Origin: Poecilobothrus nobilitatus
Lineage: Eukaryota > Arthropoda > Insecta > Diptera > Dolichopodidae
Assembly: GCA_947095535.1 (NCBI GenBank)
Contig: OX352772.1
Coordinates: 97,212,934-97,276,933 of the forward strand
Reading direction: 5' to 3'
Length of the DNA: 64,000 nucleotides
How positions within the stretch are numbered: the first letter of the stretch is position 1; the number at the start of each line of letters is the position of its first letter. The notes below the pieces were generated by a model, which was not told the origin of the DNA, did not search any database, and saw only the letters and a list, made by a program, of their open reading frames with translations. Shown piece after piece: positions 1 through 10,684 of the stretch. A program made the translations under genes and the position numbers.

Positions 1-2
1 CA

Positions 3-286
3 GCAAATGATAATAATTTATTATCTAAAATATTAGAAACAGATCGGGAATTACCACTAGATTCGGAAAAGGGAGCGCAAGTGAAAACATTAGGATTGTA
101 TTGGCTACCAGCAACTGATGCCTTTTTTTATAAGTTGAGCCAACAAAAGCAGGAAAAGAATCTTCGAAAACGAAAATATTAATATTATCAGAAATATCTA
201 AACTCTTTGATCCTCTTGGTTGGTTGCAACCAATACTTATACAGGGTAAATCATTATTGCAACAATTTCCGAACTCGGAAATGTAA
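3..286 (+). pseudogene. BEL/Pao pol: end of reverse transcriptase and connection region
   Basis: Frame 3 is open from base 3 and contains a KTLGLYWLPATDAF stretch, the conserved block following the RT palm in BEL/Pao polyproteins. It stops at about 182. The reading then continues in frame 2 (182-286) with a segment containing KLFDPLGWLQP, again characteristic of BEL pol. It breaks at a TAA at 284-286. In intact elements roughly a hundred more residues lie between this block and RNase H; here RNase H begins within a few bases, so an internal deletion at about 280-292 is inferred. The catalytic part of RT is outside the window. Confidence 0.75.
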
Positions 287-291
287 TATAA

Positions 292-762
292 TTACATGGA
301 TTTGCAGACGCTTCTATAATAGCTTGTGCTGCAGTTATCTACATTAGAATTGAAAAGCCAGATGATAAAATCATAACCAATTTATTAGCTTCAAAGTCGA
401 AGGTAGCTCCGATAAAAACAGTGTCAATTCCACGCTTGGAATTATGTGGAGCTCAACTTGTACTACAACTTATGGAGCAAGTATCTAAGGCATTCACATG
501 GACAGATATGAACAAATTTTTTGGAACGGATTCGAAAATGGTCTTATCATGGCTTAGCCAACATCCAAATAAATGGAAAACTTATGTAGCAAATAGAGTT
601 AGTTATATTTTATCTAACTCAACACGTTCACAATGGCACCACGTTCAAAGTATGGATAATCCAGCTGATATAGCATCTCGAGGCATGAGTGCGAGTCAAT
701 TAGGACAACAGCAACTGTGGTGGAAAGGACCGGAGTGGCTAAGTCACACTAAAGCCTTTTGA
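292..762 (+). pseudogene. BEL/Pao pol: RNase H domain
   Basis: One frame stays open from just after the upstream TAA to a TGA at 760-762. It begins with HGFADAS, whose Asp matches the first catalytic Asp of the BEL RNase H. SIPRLELCGA follows at about residue 44, a BEL hallmark, then a second acidic block around GTDSKMVLSWL. It ends in the HHVQSMDNPADIASRG segment. The next coding block (763-2514) is in the same frame, so a single TGA nonsense codon is the only break between RNase H and integrase. The domain degrades the RNA strand of the RNA/DNA hybrid during reverse transcription. Confidence 0.85.
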
Positions 763-2514
763 CCACACATAAAAGACATGACAGCTAATACTAATTTTGA
801 AGCAAGAACTGTAACTTTAAGTACTGTTGTCAATCTTCCAGAACCTGAATGCATCATCCGATATTCATCGTTTACTAGAATGATTAGAATAATGGCTTTG
901 TGTCTGCGATTCAAGAACAATTCACTCATTCCAAGGGAAAAACGAACTAATTACTTATCAACGGAAGAATTAAGTACAGCTGAAAAAACTTGCGTACAAC
1001 TCATGCAAAACCACTTTTTCAAAGATGAAATTGAGCAATTAAAAGGTAATAAAGGGATAAAACTGCCAAGCCGAATGAAAGCTCTTAATCCTTTCTTAGA
1101 TTCAAACGGAATCCTCAGGGTGGGCGGTAGATTAACCCTCGCACCAATATCATATGAACAAAAACATCCAATAATAATTGATGGACGCTCATATTTAACA
1201 ATTTCGATCATCAGATACTATCACGAAGAATTGTTACATTCAGGTACGCAAGCTACACAAACTGCAATCCGTTTAAAATATTGGATTATTGGTGGAATCA
1301 CAGTAATTAAACGCATACTTCGAAAGTGTTTGGTATGTTTCCGGTCTAATCCTACAATTCAAAATCAAATCATGGGATCGCTACCGGAGACCAGAGTATC
1401 ACCTGGCAGACCTTTTTTATCTGTAGGACTTGATTTTGGTGGTCCAATATTTATTAAATTTAGCCGTGGACGAAGAGCGAAATCGTGCAAGGCGTATATT
1501 GCACTTTTTGTTTGTCTTTCTACAAAGGCGATACATTTGGAGTTAGAAAGATATCTCACAAGTGATGCATCCTTAGCAGCAATACGCCGCCTCATTTCCA
1601 GGCGAGGATTATGTACAGACATTTACTCAGATCAAGGAACAAACTTCGTTGGTGCTAATAATATTCTAAAGAAAACATATCTTAATTCAAGAGATGTACT
1701 TGCAAATGAAAAAATTAATTTGTATTTTATTCCACCTGGAAGTTCCCATTTTGGTGGACTATGGGAGGCTGGCATTAAATCAACAAAACGGCTTCTCAAA
1801 AAAGTTTTAGATGAACAACTCCTGACATATGAAGAGATGGTTACTCTTTTAACGCAAATAGAATCCTGTTTGAATTCTAGACCACTTTGCTCTTCGAGTA
1901 ATGATTGCAACGATTTAGAAGCACTTACACCAGGGCATTTCCTTATAGGCCAACATTTGCATGCTGCTCCTGAAACACTTGGGTTACAAGGAGGGAAATG
2001 GAAATTATTACAACAACTAAAAAAATCCTTTTGGGAGCGTTGGACTAAGGAGTACATAAGTTCATTACAGGAACGAAATAAATGGAAACAATCAAAGGAA
2101 AACATAAAACTAGATCAATTAGTTCTAATAAAGGACGAAAGATTTTCATCAAACAAATGGCCATTAGGAAGAATCGTGGAAATACATCCAGGAGAAGACG
2201 GTATTGTAAGAGTAGTTTCAATAAAAACGAACAAAGGAATTATACAGAGAAATATAACTAAAATACGTCCACTACCAAATGATGAACCACATGACGATAC
2301 AAGCAAGATTGTTATCAATAAATCTGAAACATCTTCTAAGGTCAATGTAAATTTATGGACAACAACTTGTTTCTTGTTATCGTTATTCAGCTTAATTTTC
2401 GGACAAGATGTAAACATAACACAATTTAGCGGAAAACCCGGCATGTATTTTGAAAACAATGGCAAAATCAAGTTGGTAGTTCAAAGTGGAAAATTCTTTT
2501 GTATTACGATCTAG
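763..2514 (+). pseudogene. BEL/Pao pol: integrase, running into envelope signal region
   Basis: From the Met at 778 there are 578 codons. The HHCC zinc finger is His149, His154, Cys184 and Cys187. The core has Asp219 (LDF), Asp285 (SDQGTNF) and Glu330 (LWEAG), so all three catalytic acids are present. Residues about 380-500 match the BEL integrase C-terminal domain (GHFLIG near 387, PLGRI near 462). After IRPLP the frame continues without a stop into a hydrophobic stretch at about 529-541 followed by GQDVNIT, which looks like an envelope signal peptide. It goes out of frame near 2490. The integrase part is the best preserved coding region in the window, but it lacks the upstream polyprotein. 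Confidence 0.9.
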
Positions 2515-3329
2515 AAATATACTGGTGGGAACTGAACGAAATTGATAAAGGCATTAAAAATTTAGAAACAATGTATGCAGACCATTTAATAAAAAATTTA
2601 ACATTTTGTCTGGCTCATGTAAATCATCTTTCTAGTCAATTTCTTCGTCTTCCACAAAATAATTAAATTCTGTTTACAAATCATGCATATCACCAAAGGA
2701 AAGCAAGAAGAGTTTTAGACATTGTGGGAAACATTACAAATGGTTTATTTGGTATACTCACTCAAGAAGACGCTCAGAAATATGATCTGCAAATATCAGC
2801 ATTAAGAGAAAATGATCAACAAATATATTCATTATTGAAAGATCAAACATCAACAATCAATTCAACTCTTAAATTGATGAAATTAAAGGATTCTCTGATT
2901 CAAAATCAATTTAAAACATTAGAGAAACAACTGAATCAATTGCATAAAATGGAACAGAAAGAGATAAGAATACTGAGTTTAGTGTTACATTACTTAATGG
3001 CTATGAAAAGATACAAGAAAATTCAAGATGAACTTATAGCATCTTATATTAATGCAAAAACTCAAAAACATTATTTATTTTTAACAACCACCGAATTGAT
3101 TTATCAACTTAATTTAGTAAGCAAAAATATACCCTATAGGACACAACTTCCCATTAAAGAGACAGATCCAAATTTCTTACATGATATATTCGCCATCTTG
3201 AATAGCAAAACGGCATTATCAGGAAAGCGGCTAATAATTGAATTCAGCATACCTTTAGTCGATTCAAAATATTTACTTCATATAATCTTATTCCGTTACC
3301 TCCGATATATCAAACCAAGCACATCATAA
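2345..3329 (+). pseudogene. Envelope-like fusion protein remnant of the BEL element
   Basis: Three blocks in different states belong together. A signal-peptide-like start is fused in frame to the integrase (about 2350-2490). A second block (about 2490-2665) is in another frame and ends in a stop. A third open block (2676-3329) begins before a basic RKARR site at 2697-2711, followed at once by a Gly/Asn/Phe-rich stretch (VLDIVGNITNGLFG) and a heptad-like helical segment. A basic cleavage site, hydrophobic fusion segment and long helix is the layout of the baculovirus F/errantivirus envelope family that some BEL elements carry. No C-terminal membrane anchor is seen, and the tail diverges after about 3230. 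Decayed; described only. Confidence 0.65.
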
Positions 3330-3569
3330 TTCGACCCAACATTAAGAATCTAGCAAAAATCAGTGATATTAAAAATATTTCATTTCTTAACCAAAATTCA
3401 TTGAAACTTTTATATTTTTAACTCGAAAATCCTAAATTTGGAGTTACTACGTTGTTCTTCCACAGGTGCGATATATAATACTACCATTTAAGTTACTAAT
3501 ATTAACTATGTATAACTATATTATTAATATTTAATAACATCAACATGTAGTTATGCATAATGAGCTTTA
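3330..3569. other. Unassigned AT-rich spacer
   Basis: About 240 bases between the BEL envelope remnant and the transposase remnant. I see no ORF, LTR terminus or repeat that I can pair elsewhere in the window. Confidence 0.5.
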
Positions 3570-4042
3570 CATGCCTAGAATTATGTTCTTTCCACGTCCA
3601 TCATTATAATTTTTTTCAGAAAGAACGAATAATTGTCCTTCTAAATATTTCAGATAATCTAGAATCTTCACCTCATCTAAATATTTGGGCTCTTTCAGTT
3701 TCCTAACATTCTATGCTTCTGAGCCCTTTCTGATGGTAAATATGTTCTCATATTTCTTGGCACTCTAACACATTATCTCGGATAATTTGATATGGAGCGG
3801 CTTCTGTGTTCTGTGCTCTTCTTCTAACCGTTCCATTAATATGATAAACTTGACTTTCATGAGCCGATGGGGTATAATTATGATTGGCACTATTCCGAAT
3901 AATTTTATGCTGGTCATGTTCAACTTCAGTTGTAAGACGACCTTTACAATAATTACTCTTTTTAGTGCAAGCCCATCTAAACTTTTGCTGATACTTGGAT
4001 TCCAGAAAATAGAAAATCCTTTATACTCTAGTTTGTCGCTAA
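3570..4042 (-). pseudogene. FLYWCH zinc-finger / MULE-like transposase remnant
   Basis: The reverse strand reads through three frames. From about 4040 there is YKGFSIFW, then after a frameshift RWACTKKSNYCKGRLTT, then a conserved HNY with a downstream RRRAQNTEAAPYQIIRDN block, and after another shift LKEPKYLDEVKILDYL to about 3570. The W-x-C...C-x-G/A-R-L...H-N-H/Y order is the FLYWCH zinc finger, which in insect genomes often heads Mutator-like (MULE) transposases. The downstream block resembles the linker before the MULE catalytic core. The core itself is not seen. It could instead derive from a cellular FLYWCH gene, but the decay favours a transposon. Confidence 0.6.
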
Positions 4043-4349
4043 AAGATTGTTAACGAGAAAAAAAACACAAAAATTTGATCAAACTGATATGATATCACCA
4101 CCGATTAACGAGAACTAATCTTTCAAGAATTTTATATTACGCGTGCTATTTTTTTATTTGAAAAACAATAAAACAAGTGCATTTCACCTATTAGCATTCA
4201 AATAATGTTAACAAAAAAAACAGTATTTGAAAAATTCCAAAAAAAATCTATCTAGCATCATCTATAATTATAATTTAGTAATTCTTCAAGATTGGACTAC
4301 GTATTAAAACATTCGCCAACATTCGCTAAGAGTTGAATACAAGTATACA

Positions 4350-5900
4350 TATATTTTTATACCCGTACGATAAGTATCGGGTATAATAAAATTACTCCTC
4401 CGTTTGTAACACCTCGAAATAAGAGAGCTAGATAAAATATTCTGGGAGCAATTTGTAGGTTCCCTATCTTTTTTGGTTGAGTTCGGACCAAAACTTCGAG
4501 TACCTCCCCAACAACTAACTTTTAGATCTTCATAATTTTTTTGAAATAGAGCCATGAAATTTTAACTGCTGATAGATATCATAAAAATATTAATTTTATT
4601 TTTAACAACTTTTTTCTGTAGCCCCACCCGTTAAGGAGCTACAGCCCCCCAAATTTCGAAAAATCTCTATATTTAAATTGTTACAACGCAAGCTCTATTA
4701 GGTGTATTTTCAATCTGAAAATTCCAAACGATAGGTGCTATTATGAGATTAAGTATATAATAAAACATGTATATAATAAATATATATTTGTGCTATACGG
4801 TGTTTTAATTTACCGTTACGCGAAACTGAATTATTGCAAAATCCTTTTACCCTTCTATCTTCTAAACGGTTTAAGTTGGAAACTTGAAATTTTTACAGAC
4901 GTAATAAGTAAGTCAAAATAAGTATGTATGAGCCATTTCAGAAATTTTTTTTGTATCACCCCCCGTTTAGTAGCTGTAAGGGGTCAAAAACTGAAAATTT
5001 CCTATTTTTAAACACCTGTTAAAATTGAACACTTGAACACATGTTAAAATTTTTTTGAAGTAATACATAAAAATTAAAGCTTCAACATTATACTCTTATT
5101 TCTGTTAACAACTTTGTTTAATAATATAGGGTTACTTTATAATTGACGAAAGTGTTACTTGATTTTTTCAAATTTTCTAAAAAATTTCTTTAACGAATTT
5201 TTTCCATTTTGTTTTACTCGATAATTTGAAATTGTTGAGGATATAATGCGTAGTACAAAAAAATGTAAATAAATAAACAACATAACGGTTGCTTGAAGAA
5301 TTTTTATTTATATGATATTGATATTTTTATACATACTTATATAATATCATGTTTATTTACATATCGTATATGTAACTGATGAATGAATGATAAGAGTATA
5401 GATGTATATTATATAGCGCCGTATTTACATACATATATGTATGTATTTTATTGTACTTATAAGAAATTATTCTATGAATGGAAATATTTTTAAAGAAATA
5501 TTGCAATGTATGGCGATATACTTATAACAATATAAATATACTATGTGCGCATTAATATAATATAATGTTTAAAATTATATTTACTATTTTGTACTAAGTT
5601 AATTTAATATACATTTACCGCTTAGTATTAAATGGTACTATAGAATATTTGAAAAAAATTTGGATTGATAATCGTTATGTGGATGTTAGAATCTGCTTCT
5701 GAAGAATGTATAAACATATAGTTTGAATATATGTATGTACAACCCATAGTTCTGGAAATTATAAAATTCACCCAAATTATTTTAAAATACTAAAATATTA
5801 AAAAAATAATATTGTAAGCAGAGTGACAGGCTGTGGACATACTAACGGTTCGTACTGGTATCTAAGAGTTGACAAAGGCAACTGTATTCTTTTTCGTTTT
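4350..5900. repeat. Dispersed repeat family R, copy 1
   Basis: It starts with an inverted motif (TATACCCG ... CGGGTATA, about 4358-4384) and a TTTGTAACACCTCGAAAT block. It contains a long A/T-rich body with TTTACCGTTACGCGAAACTG, a CCCCCCGTTT block and repeated TATGTATG tracts. It ends near a GTACTGGTAT motif and AAAGGCAACTGTAT at about 5855-5895. The same blocks recur in the same order at 21.1-22.1 kb, 25.5-26.5 kb and within both long array units (51.5-52.5 and 57.4-58.4 kb). No protein coding is seen. The opposed TACCCGTACG/CGTACGGGTA ends suggest a non-autonomous DNA element; the exact ends are uncertain. Confidence 0.6.
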
Positions 5901-6225
5901 ATACGGTTTCTGTATTACAAAACAGATACCCATTATTATTATGTTTCATAGTATTGACCCATAAGTAACCTATAAGTGTAATTACTAATCAATAAATCTA
6001 CAATAAAAATAATTAATAAAATTCCACTTAATAAAACGAAATATATAAAACTAAATGTAAATGCTATATATGTATATACTTACCGTGTTGTTCAAATAAA
6101 AATAAAAAAAAAAACAAATTTAAAAATTGATAAAATATCATCATTCATCTATATGCATTAAAAATATTGTGATGAATGATATTGATTGAGATTTTTGTTT
6201 TATTATTTTATTTTACTTCTATAGA
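5900..6225. other. AT-rich spacer
   Basis: Low-complexity A/T-rich sequence with short TATA tracts; I see no gene or pairable repeat. Confidence 0.5.
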
Positions 6226-6445
6226 TTTTTTTTTTCCTAAGGGAGGTGGGAATCTTCCAAAGACACCAAGAATTTTCCCCTTGATAGTGTCAGATTCTTA
6301 CTGACTAAACCCACCTCCACCTTTAGCCAGTATAAGGGGATGGAACCCTTACCTGCGAACGCAGTATATTGGCTAGGGAGTAGGGATAGGAAAGGATAGG
6401 ATGGATACGGAAACATTGAATAGGGAATGGGACTGTAAGGAAACA
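6226..6445 (-). mobile_element. SINE/LINE-like 3' tail
   Basis: This block is noticeably more GC-rich than its surroundings. Read on the minus strand it contains GGTGGGTTTAGTCAGTAAGA followed by TCTGACAC, and ends in a run of A (the T-run at 6226-6234 on the plus strand). From memory, this GGTTTAGTCAGTAAGA...CTGACA motif occurs in 3' tails of abundant insect SINEs and RTE-type LINEs. No coding is present. The open frame across it on the minus strand is incidental. Confidence 0.45.
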
Positions 6446-6464
6446 ATGAATCCGCCTATTATTA

Positions 6465-6748
6465 TTACTATTTTGCTAATAGTGACTAAAGCCGTAACAA
6501 CAATTACAACAAGTAGTAGTAGTAGTATATAGTATATACAAACCCCACTGTCACTGTAGCGGTTACTATTATTCGTATTAGTATTTTTATTAATATTATT
6601 ATTATTTTACTATAGAGTCAGTGCCATCAGTGGATTACAACGTGCAGCAGTATATAACACCTTACTTGCATGATATAACCAAAGATGGCTCCACTGTAGC
6701 AGCTATTATTATTATTATTATTATAATTATTGTTATTATTACTATTAC

Positions 6749-6779
<31 letters not shown>

Positions 6780-6990
6780 ATTATTGTTATTATTACTATT
6801 ATTATTATTATTACTATTATTATTGTTATTATTTTACTACAGAGTCAGCGCCATCAGTGGATTACAACGTGCAGCAGTATATAACACCTTACTTGCATGA
6901 TATAACCAAAGATAGCCTCACTGTAGCAGCTATTATTATTATTACTATTATTATTATTATTATTATAATTATTGTTATTATTACTATTAC

Positions 6991-7027
<37 letters not shown>

Positions 7028-7070
7028 ATTATTATTGTTATTATTACTACTATTAATTATACGATATACA
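6465..7070. repeat. Duplicated block with ATT-trinucleotide microsatellites
   Basis: A roughly 95-bp sequence starting GAGTCAGTGCCATCAG, at 6615 and again at 6842, is followed each time by a long imperfect (ATT)n tract with occasional TTG and TAC interruptions. The period is 227 bp. A more divergent partial copy (CACTGTAGCGGTTACTATTA) precedes them near 6550-6575. The poly-Ile and poly-Asn open frames here are artefacts of the trinucleotide repeat. Confidence 0.85.
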
Positions 7071-7108
7071 TTATTACGATATAAAAGTACTATATATTTT
7101 TTATTTAT

Positions 7109-7179
7109 GACCTGACAGGGGTGTGAACCCAAGACCCTTCGATTGAAAGGTTGGTGACTTAACCGCTGCGCCATGAGTC
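7109..7179 (-). repeat. tRNA-derived SINE head or tRNA pseudogene
   Basis: The reverse complement (71 nt) has a good pol III A box (TGGCGCAGCGGTTAAG) and a B-box-like GGTTCACACCC at tRNA-like spacing. A D stem TGGC/GTCA can form, and the outer four acceptor pairs GACT/GGTC are possible, but the inner acceptor pairs fail. The anticodon stem ACCTT/AAGGG has a mismatch and its loop lacks U33 in the best register. It is therefore not a functional tRNA as far as I can see. On the minus strand it is followed by A/T-rich sequence and the ATT/AAT microsatellite, as in a SINE with a simple-repeat tail. Confidence 0.55.
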
Positions 7180-7691
7180 AAATTGCTTTAGTTTGATTGT
7201 TTTTTTGGTCTTGATTGTTTGATCACAAGGTATTTCAAAACTTTTCGAAATTATTTTTTTCATAATTTTGTTTTCGAAATTTTTTTTTTTGAAATTTTAT
7301 TTTTCTGAATTTGATTTTTTCGAAATTTTTTTTTTCGAAATTTAATTTTTCCCATAGTATTTATATATAATATTTTTATGAAATAATTTATACAGTGGAT
7401 TTCAACTATAACAAACTCTTAAGTTATATTACATATGAGTTGCACATAATCTACTTTTTTGATTTTATTGAATTGATGGATTCTGAATTGGGACGGATTT
7501 TACAGTTGTATTCAAAATCAGTGTATTCCCTTTTTCCAGAGTATTTATATATCTATATGTTACATATTATATATTTATATGTCAAAAACTTATTTAGTTT
7601 AAAATATTTTCATTTTTGAAGTTTAAAATAAATGTGTGAAAATTATCAAAAAAATTGTAGAAAAAATTGTAATTATTTTTAATTCCCTTAA

Positions 7692-7777
7692 CATTTGGAC
7701 ATTTGTTAAGTCTTAAGTTAATGTCTTTTTGTTAAGTGTCTCTTTTGCGAAATGTCCACTGATCAAATGTCCAAATG
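7692..7777. repeat. Short inverted repeat, 14-bp arms
   Basis: CATTTGGACATTTG at 7692-7705 is perfectly inverted at 7764-7777, with a 58-nt spacer containing related TGTTAAGT motifs. It may be the subterminal part of a small DNA transposon; no partner ends were found. Confidence 0.6.
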
Positions 7778-7799
7778 TCCAACGCTACAAGATCTGACC

Positions 7800-8010
7800 T
7801 TTTCTTATCTTTAAAAATAAATATAAAAATTATGCAATATTTTGGAATTTACTATTTAAAATTACTGTTATGTGAAGACAAAATTTTGCAAGTTTTTCTT
7901 CCTTCATAACTCCGGCCCGCTTAGAACCTTAAAATTTTGAGAGAAGTAAGTTGTTTCAGATTATAAGAAAAAAATTACAAAATTTTAGTGCAAATCATAG
8001 TATTCTAATT
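7800..8010 (-). repeat. Fragment of repeat family D (inverted relative to the 48-60 kb copies)
   Basis: TTCATAACTCCGGCCCGCTT and the following AAAATTTTGAGA block match, in reverse complement, the GTGCCGGAGTTATGA blocks inside the family D elements at 48.26-49.52, 53.65-54.92 and 59.52-60.79 kb. Divergent and without recognisable ends. Confidence 0.5.
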
Positions 8011-8873
8011 TGTTTATATTGCCTTTTGCTTTTTTATCTTTCTTCTTATCTCTTTTGCTATTGTTCGCAATTTTAAATATTATTTACGAACATTTGAAAA
8101 TTTGTTCTAAATAAAATAAAGAATAAAATTTATTTTGCTTCTTTAATAACGTAAAAAGCACATTAAATTAGAACTAATTCCTACCTTTATTATATAAACT
8201 TTAAAAATACCTAATATTTCGTTCATTATTTAGGATACTTTTAATGAGAATTGTGTAAAATTTTTTCATTAATAAATAAAATAAAATTTGAAAACTTAAA
8301 TTTGATTATCTATTTATAACATAGCGGTCAAAATCTCGCATGTTAAAATCTCGTGTCTTAAAATCTGGCATTTTAAAACCAAATAATTCTTTTCATTAAT
8401 TAAATCGGTTCGATAGGTGGATTCGAAATTCCAAAAAATAAAATCTATACAAAAAAAATTCCCCAAAAACAATTTCGCAACAAATTTTTCAAATACAAAT
8501 TAATGTTGGTATGCACATTATTGTTTATTTAATTTTTTTTTTTTTAACAAATCCCCCTTGCTACAAAATATAGTGTAAATGTATAATATATAATATAAAC
8601 AAAATAAATGATATTAGTGTATAATTTAATAATAGTACTCGACCTATAATGGCCTTAGCAGCCGATGGTTTTGTAATATTGCAATATCCTATGTGGTTTG
8701 TAATATTAACATAAATAAATAAATAAATAATTTTTTTTTATTGTAGACTTACATACATTGTATTTGAAAAAGTAATTAAGTACAAATTTTAACTATATTC
8801 GGGTAATAAATTTAAAATGTTTTTTTATAATTTTTTTATTTATTGTTTTGTTTACATATTTATAATATTTACA
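8011..8873. other. AT-rich region flanking the provirus
   Basis: No gene seen. It contains a short irregular direct repeat of a TTAAAATCTCG-like motif (8325-8380), TAAATAAATAAATAAATAA near 8712-8730 and poly-T stretches. Confidence 0.5.
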
Positions 8874-9180
8874 AGGTAAGAAGATTATTGTATATAATCA
8901 TAAAAAAAACAATTTTTCGTTCTTTAACTGAACTTGTTTATTCCAAATCACACTTAAGACTAAATTTTACAAAATTTGTTAATTATAATTTTATTACAGT
9001 TTATGATATAAATTTGATTACTAATTGGGATTAATTTAATTGGGAAACATATTTTAAGTAGTTTCTCACTACAATTATTGTAAATGCTGACTAAGCAAAA
9101 GGCGTTGCAACATGTTTGCATATTATTTCTGATAATTTAGGTTCTATGAAATTTATATGAAATATGATCCGGTGTTAACT
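8874..9180 (-). repeat. 3' LTR of the provirus
   Basis: About 307 bp. On the minus strand it begins AGTTAACACCGG right after the polypurine tract and ends CTTACCT, where the right LTR has CTTAACT. Bases 8874-8992 align with 18371-18430 plus 18895-18958 of the 5' LTR, with about six substitutions and three small indels over roughly 115 positions. TACA precedes it at 8870-8873 as a possible 4-bp target site, but the other flank is lost. Confidence 0.8.
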
Positions 9181-9193
9181 CCTCCCTCTTTAA
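9181..9193 (-). promoter_or_regulatory. Polypurine tract for plus-strand priming
   Basis: The minus strand reads AAAGAGGGAGG immediately before the LTR start AGTTAAC. Position, purine content and the junction match gypsy-group polypurine tracts. Confidence 0.8.
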
Positions 9194-9195
9194 AG

Positions 9196-10560
9196 ATCTG
9201 CGTCTCGTAGATCAAAATTTAACATGACTGGTTCTAACTAATGAGTTGTTGTTGCTGGTGCAATTTCTTGATTAACCTGATGATTGATGCCTCGTCATTC
9301 TTCTGAAGCTTGTGAATTTTTCGTATATTGCTTTGATGTAAATTGTTAAGATAGTTTAGATTGACTTTTATTTTCTTTTCTGTTGCATTCCCTTGGAATA
9401 TGGCTGGTAGGGTTTCAGGTATTTAGTTTCTAGGTTGATAAATTTTTGTTGTTTGATCTGAATAGTTTGATTGTAATGTTGAATGATGAAACTTCCTTTT
9501 AAATGATGAGTCGGGTTTTGTGCATTGATATTTCCATCGAAATTGGTGAAAAAGATGATGTTTTCGTCTATAGCTTTAATAATTTCTTCGTGTTGGCTTT
9601 GAAACTCACATTCAGAATGTGCTCCTCGGATAAGTTGACTAATACAATGGTTTTCATGCAGCTTTTCTAATTCATTTTTTCTGCAAATCTTGACTCAGTT
9701 GAGTTGGCTTCATTTGGATTTTATCCCATACATTGCATCCTTCATAAACAGTTCAATAAATGCTAAGTACACTTGAGTGTTGTGTGTTATTGTACTTCTA
9801 ATTATGATATAGTCATATTTTGAACTAGTTTTCTGATCTAGTTTTCGGAATGGATAAAACATATAAAATTTTGTGCCCATTTCTTATAGCTTACGGTGTC
9901 GCATATTCTACGGCCTTGATCTCGTTTGAGTATTTTAATGCTTCAACTTCTTTTAGAGTTTGACGTATTTCTTTTTTTCGAAGAAGATTTTTGTTGACGA
10001 GTTTTGCTTTTGATATGTCCTAATTTATTGACCAGTATTTGCTCAAAGTTTTCTTCTATTTTGTAGCTCACTTCATTTAGAATATGGTTATACCTCGATA
10101 TCAGTTGATTAGTTACTTCCATTATCTCCTGATTGATCTTATATTACTTGTTAGAATGTTCGGTTAATTCATTCTGGTTCTTTAGAAGGTTGTCCCACTC
10201 TGTAGCATCAGGTGATCCAGCGAGCCATTTCCATTTTGAGCCGATCCATTTTATTGCTCTTCGTTTTTCTTTGGGCTGGTTTTTTAGTTTTCTTAGATCT
10301 GACATTATCTGATTCAGTTTGAGGTCCAATTAAAGTTTTAATGGGTTTGTTCTGTTTACCTTTTCTACTCTAGTCGAATTATTTTTTGGAGGATTTCATC
10401 ATAGTTGTGGAAATCAATTATGTAGATCATGTTAAAATTCCCTTCAATAATTTTTCCGTGGCCTTGTCTAATTGTTACTATTATACCTGTAAGTTACAAG
10501 TATGTTGGGTGATGCCATTGTTTGGCCTAAAATTAACCTGGAATGAAAAATCTGTTTATT
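9196..10560 (-). pseudogene. Envelope glycoprotein remnant of the provirus
   Basis: The best block is 10144-10329, which contains an EKRR basic cleavage site followed by an Ala-Ile-Lys-Trp-Ile-Gly stretch, then WKWLAGSPDATEW and an Asn/Gln-rich helix. This is the furin-like site and fusion region of gypsy-group envelopes. Further downstream on the minus strand a Cys-containing segment at about 9560-9680 and a block ending near 9420 match the second half of the ectodomain, in other frames. Numerous stops and frameshifts interrupt it, so it is non-functional. Such proteins mediate membrane fusion; here only the decayed footprint is described. Confidence 0.7.
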
Positions 10561-10684
10561 AGTCTGTATACATTTTAAATTTGTGGATTCGTTTTCCAGA
10601 TGATGTATCTACTGTTACTCTATTTTTTTTTAAAACTATTTCTTTTTTGTAAATTGGCTTATGTTTTGCCTTAATTTGCTTATC

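Larger units (their letters stand above)
3..3329 (+). mobile_element. BEL/Pao retrotransposon, 3' part with envelope-like remnant
   Basis: A decayed BEL/Pao-type LTR retrotransposon enters from the left edge. In order it shows the end of the reverse transcriptase, RNase H, integrase zinc finger and core, the C-terminal domain typical of BEL integrases (DUF5641-like), then an envelope-like region. The order and the RNase H and integrase signatures are those of BEL/Pao rather than Ty3/gypsy or copia. I could not find a 3' LTR: nothing downstream of 3330 can be paired with a partner because the 5' end lies outside the window. The element carries two frame changes, in-frame stops and an internal deletion, so it cannot be autonomous. 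Confidence 0.85.

Noticed and set aside
6621..7174. Poly-isoleucine and poly-asparagine open frames
   Set aside because: They are translations of an ATT/AAT trinucleotide repeat, open on both strands for that reason.
7109..7179. Functional tRNA gene
   Set aside because: Inner acceptor pairs fail, the anticodon stem has a mismatch and no U33 in the best register.
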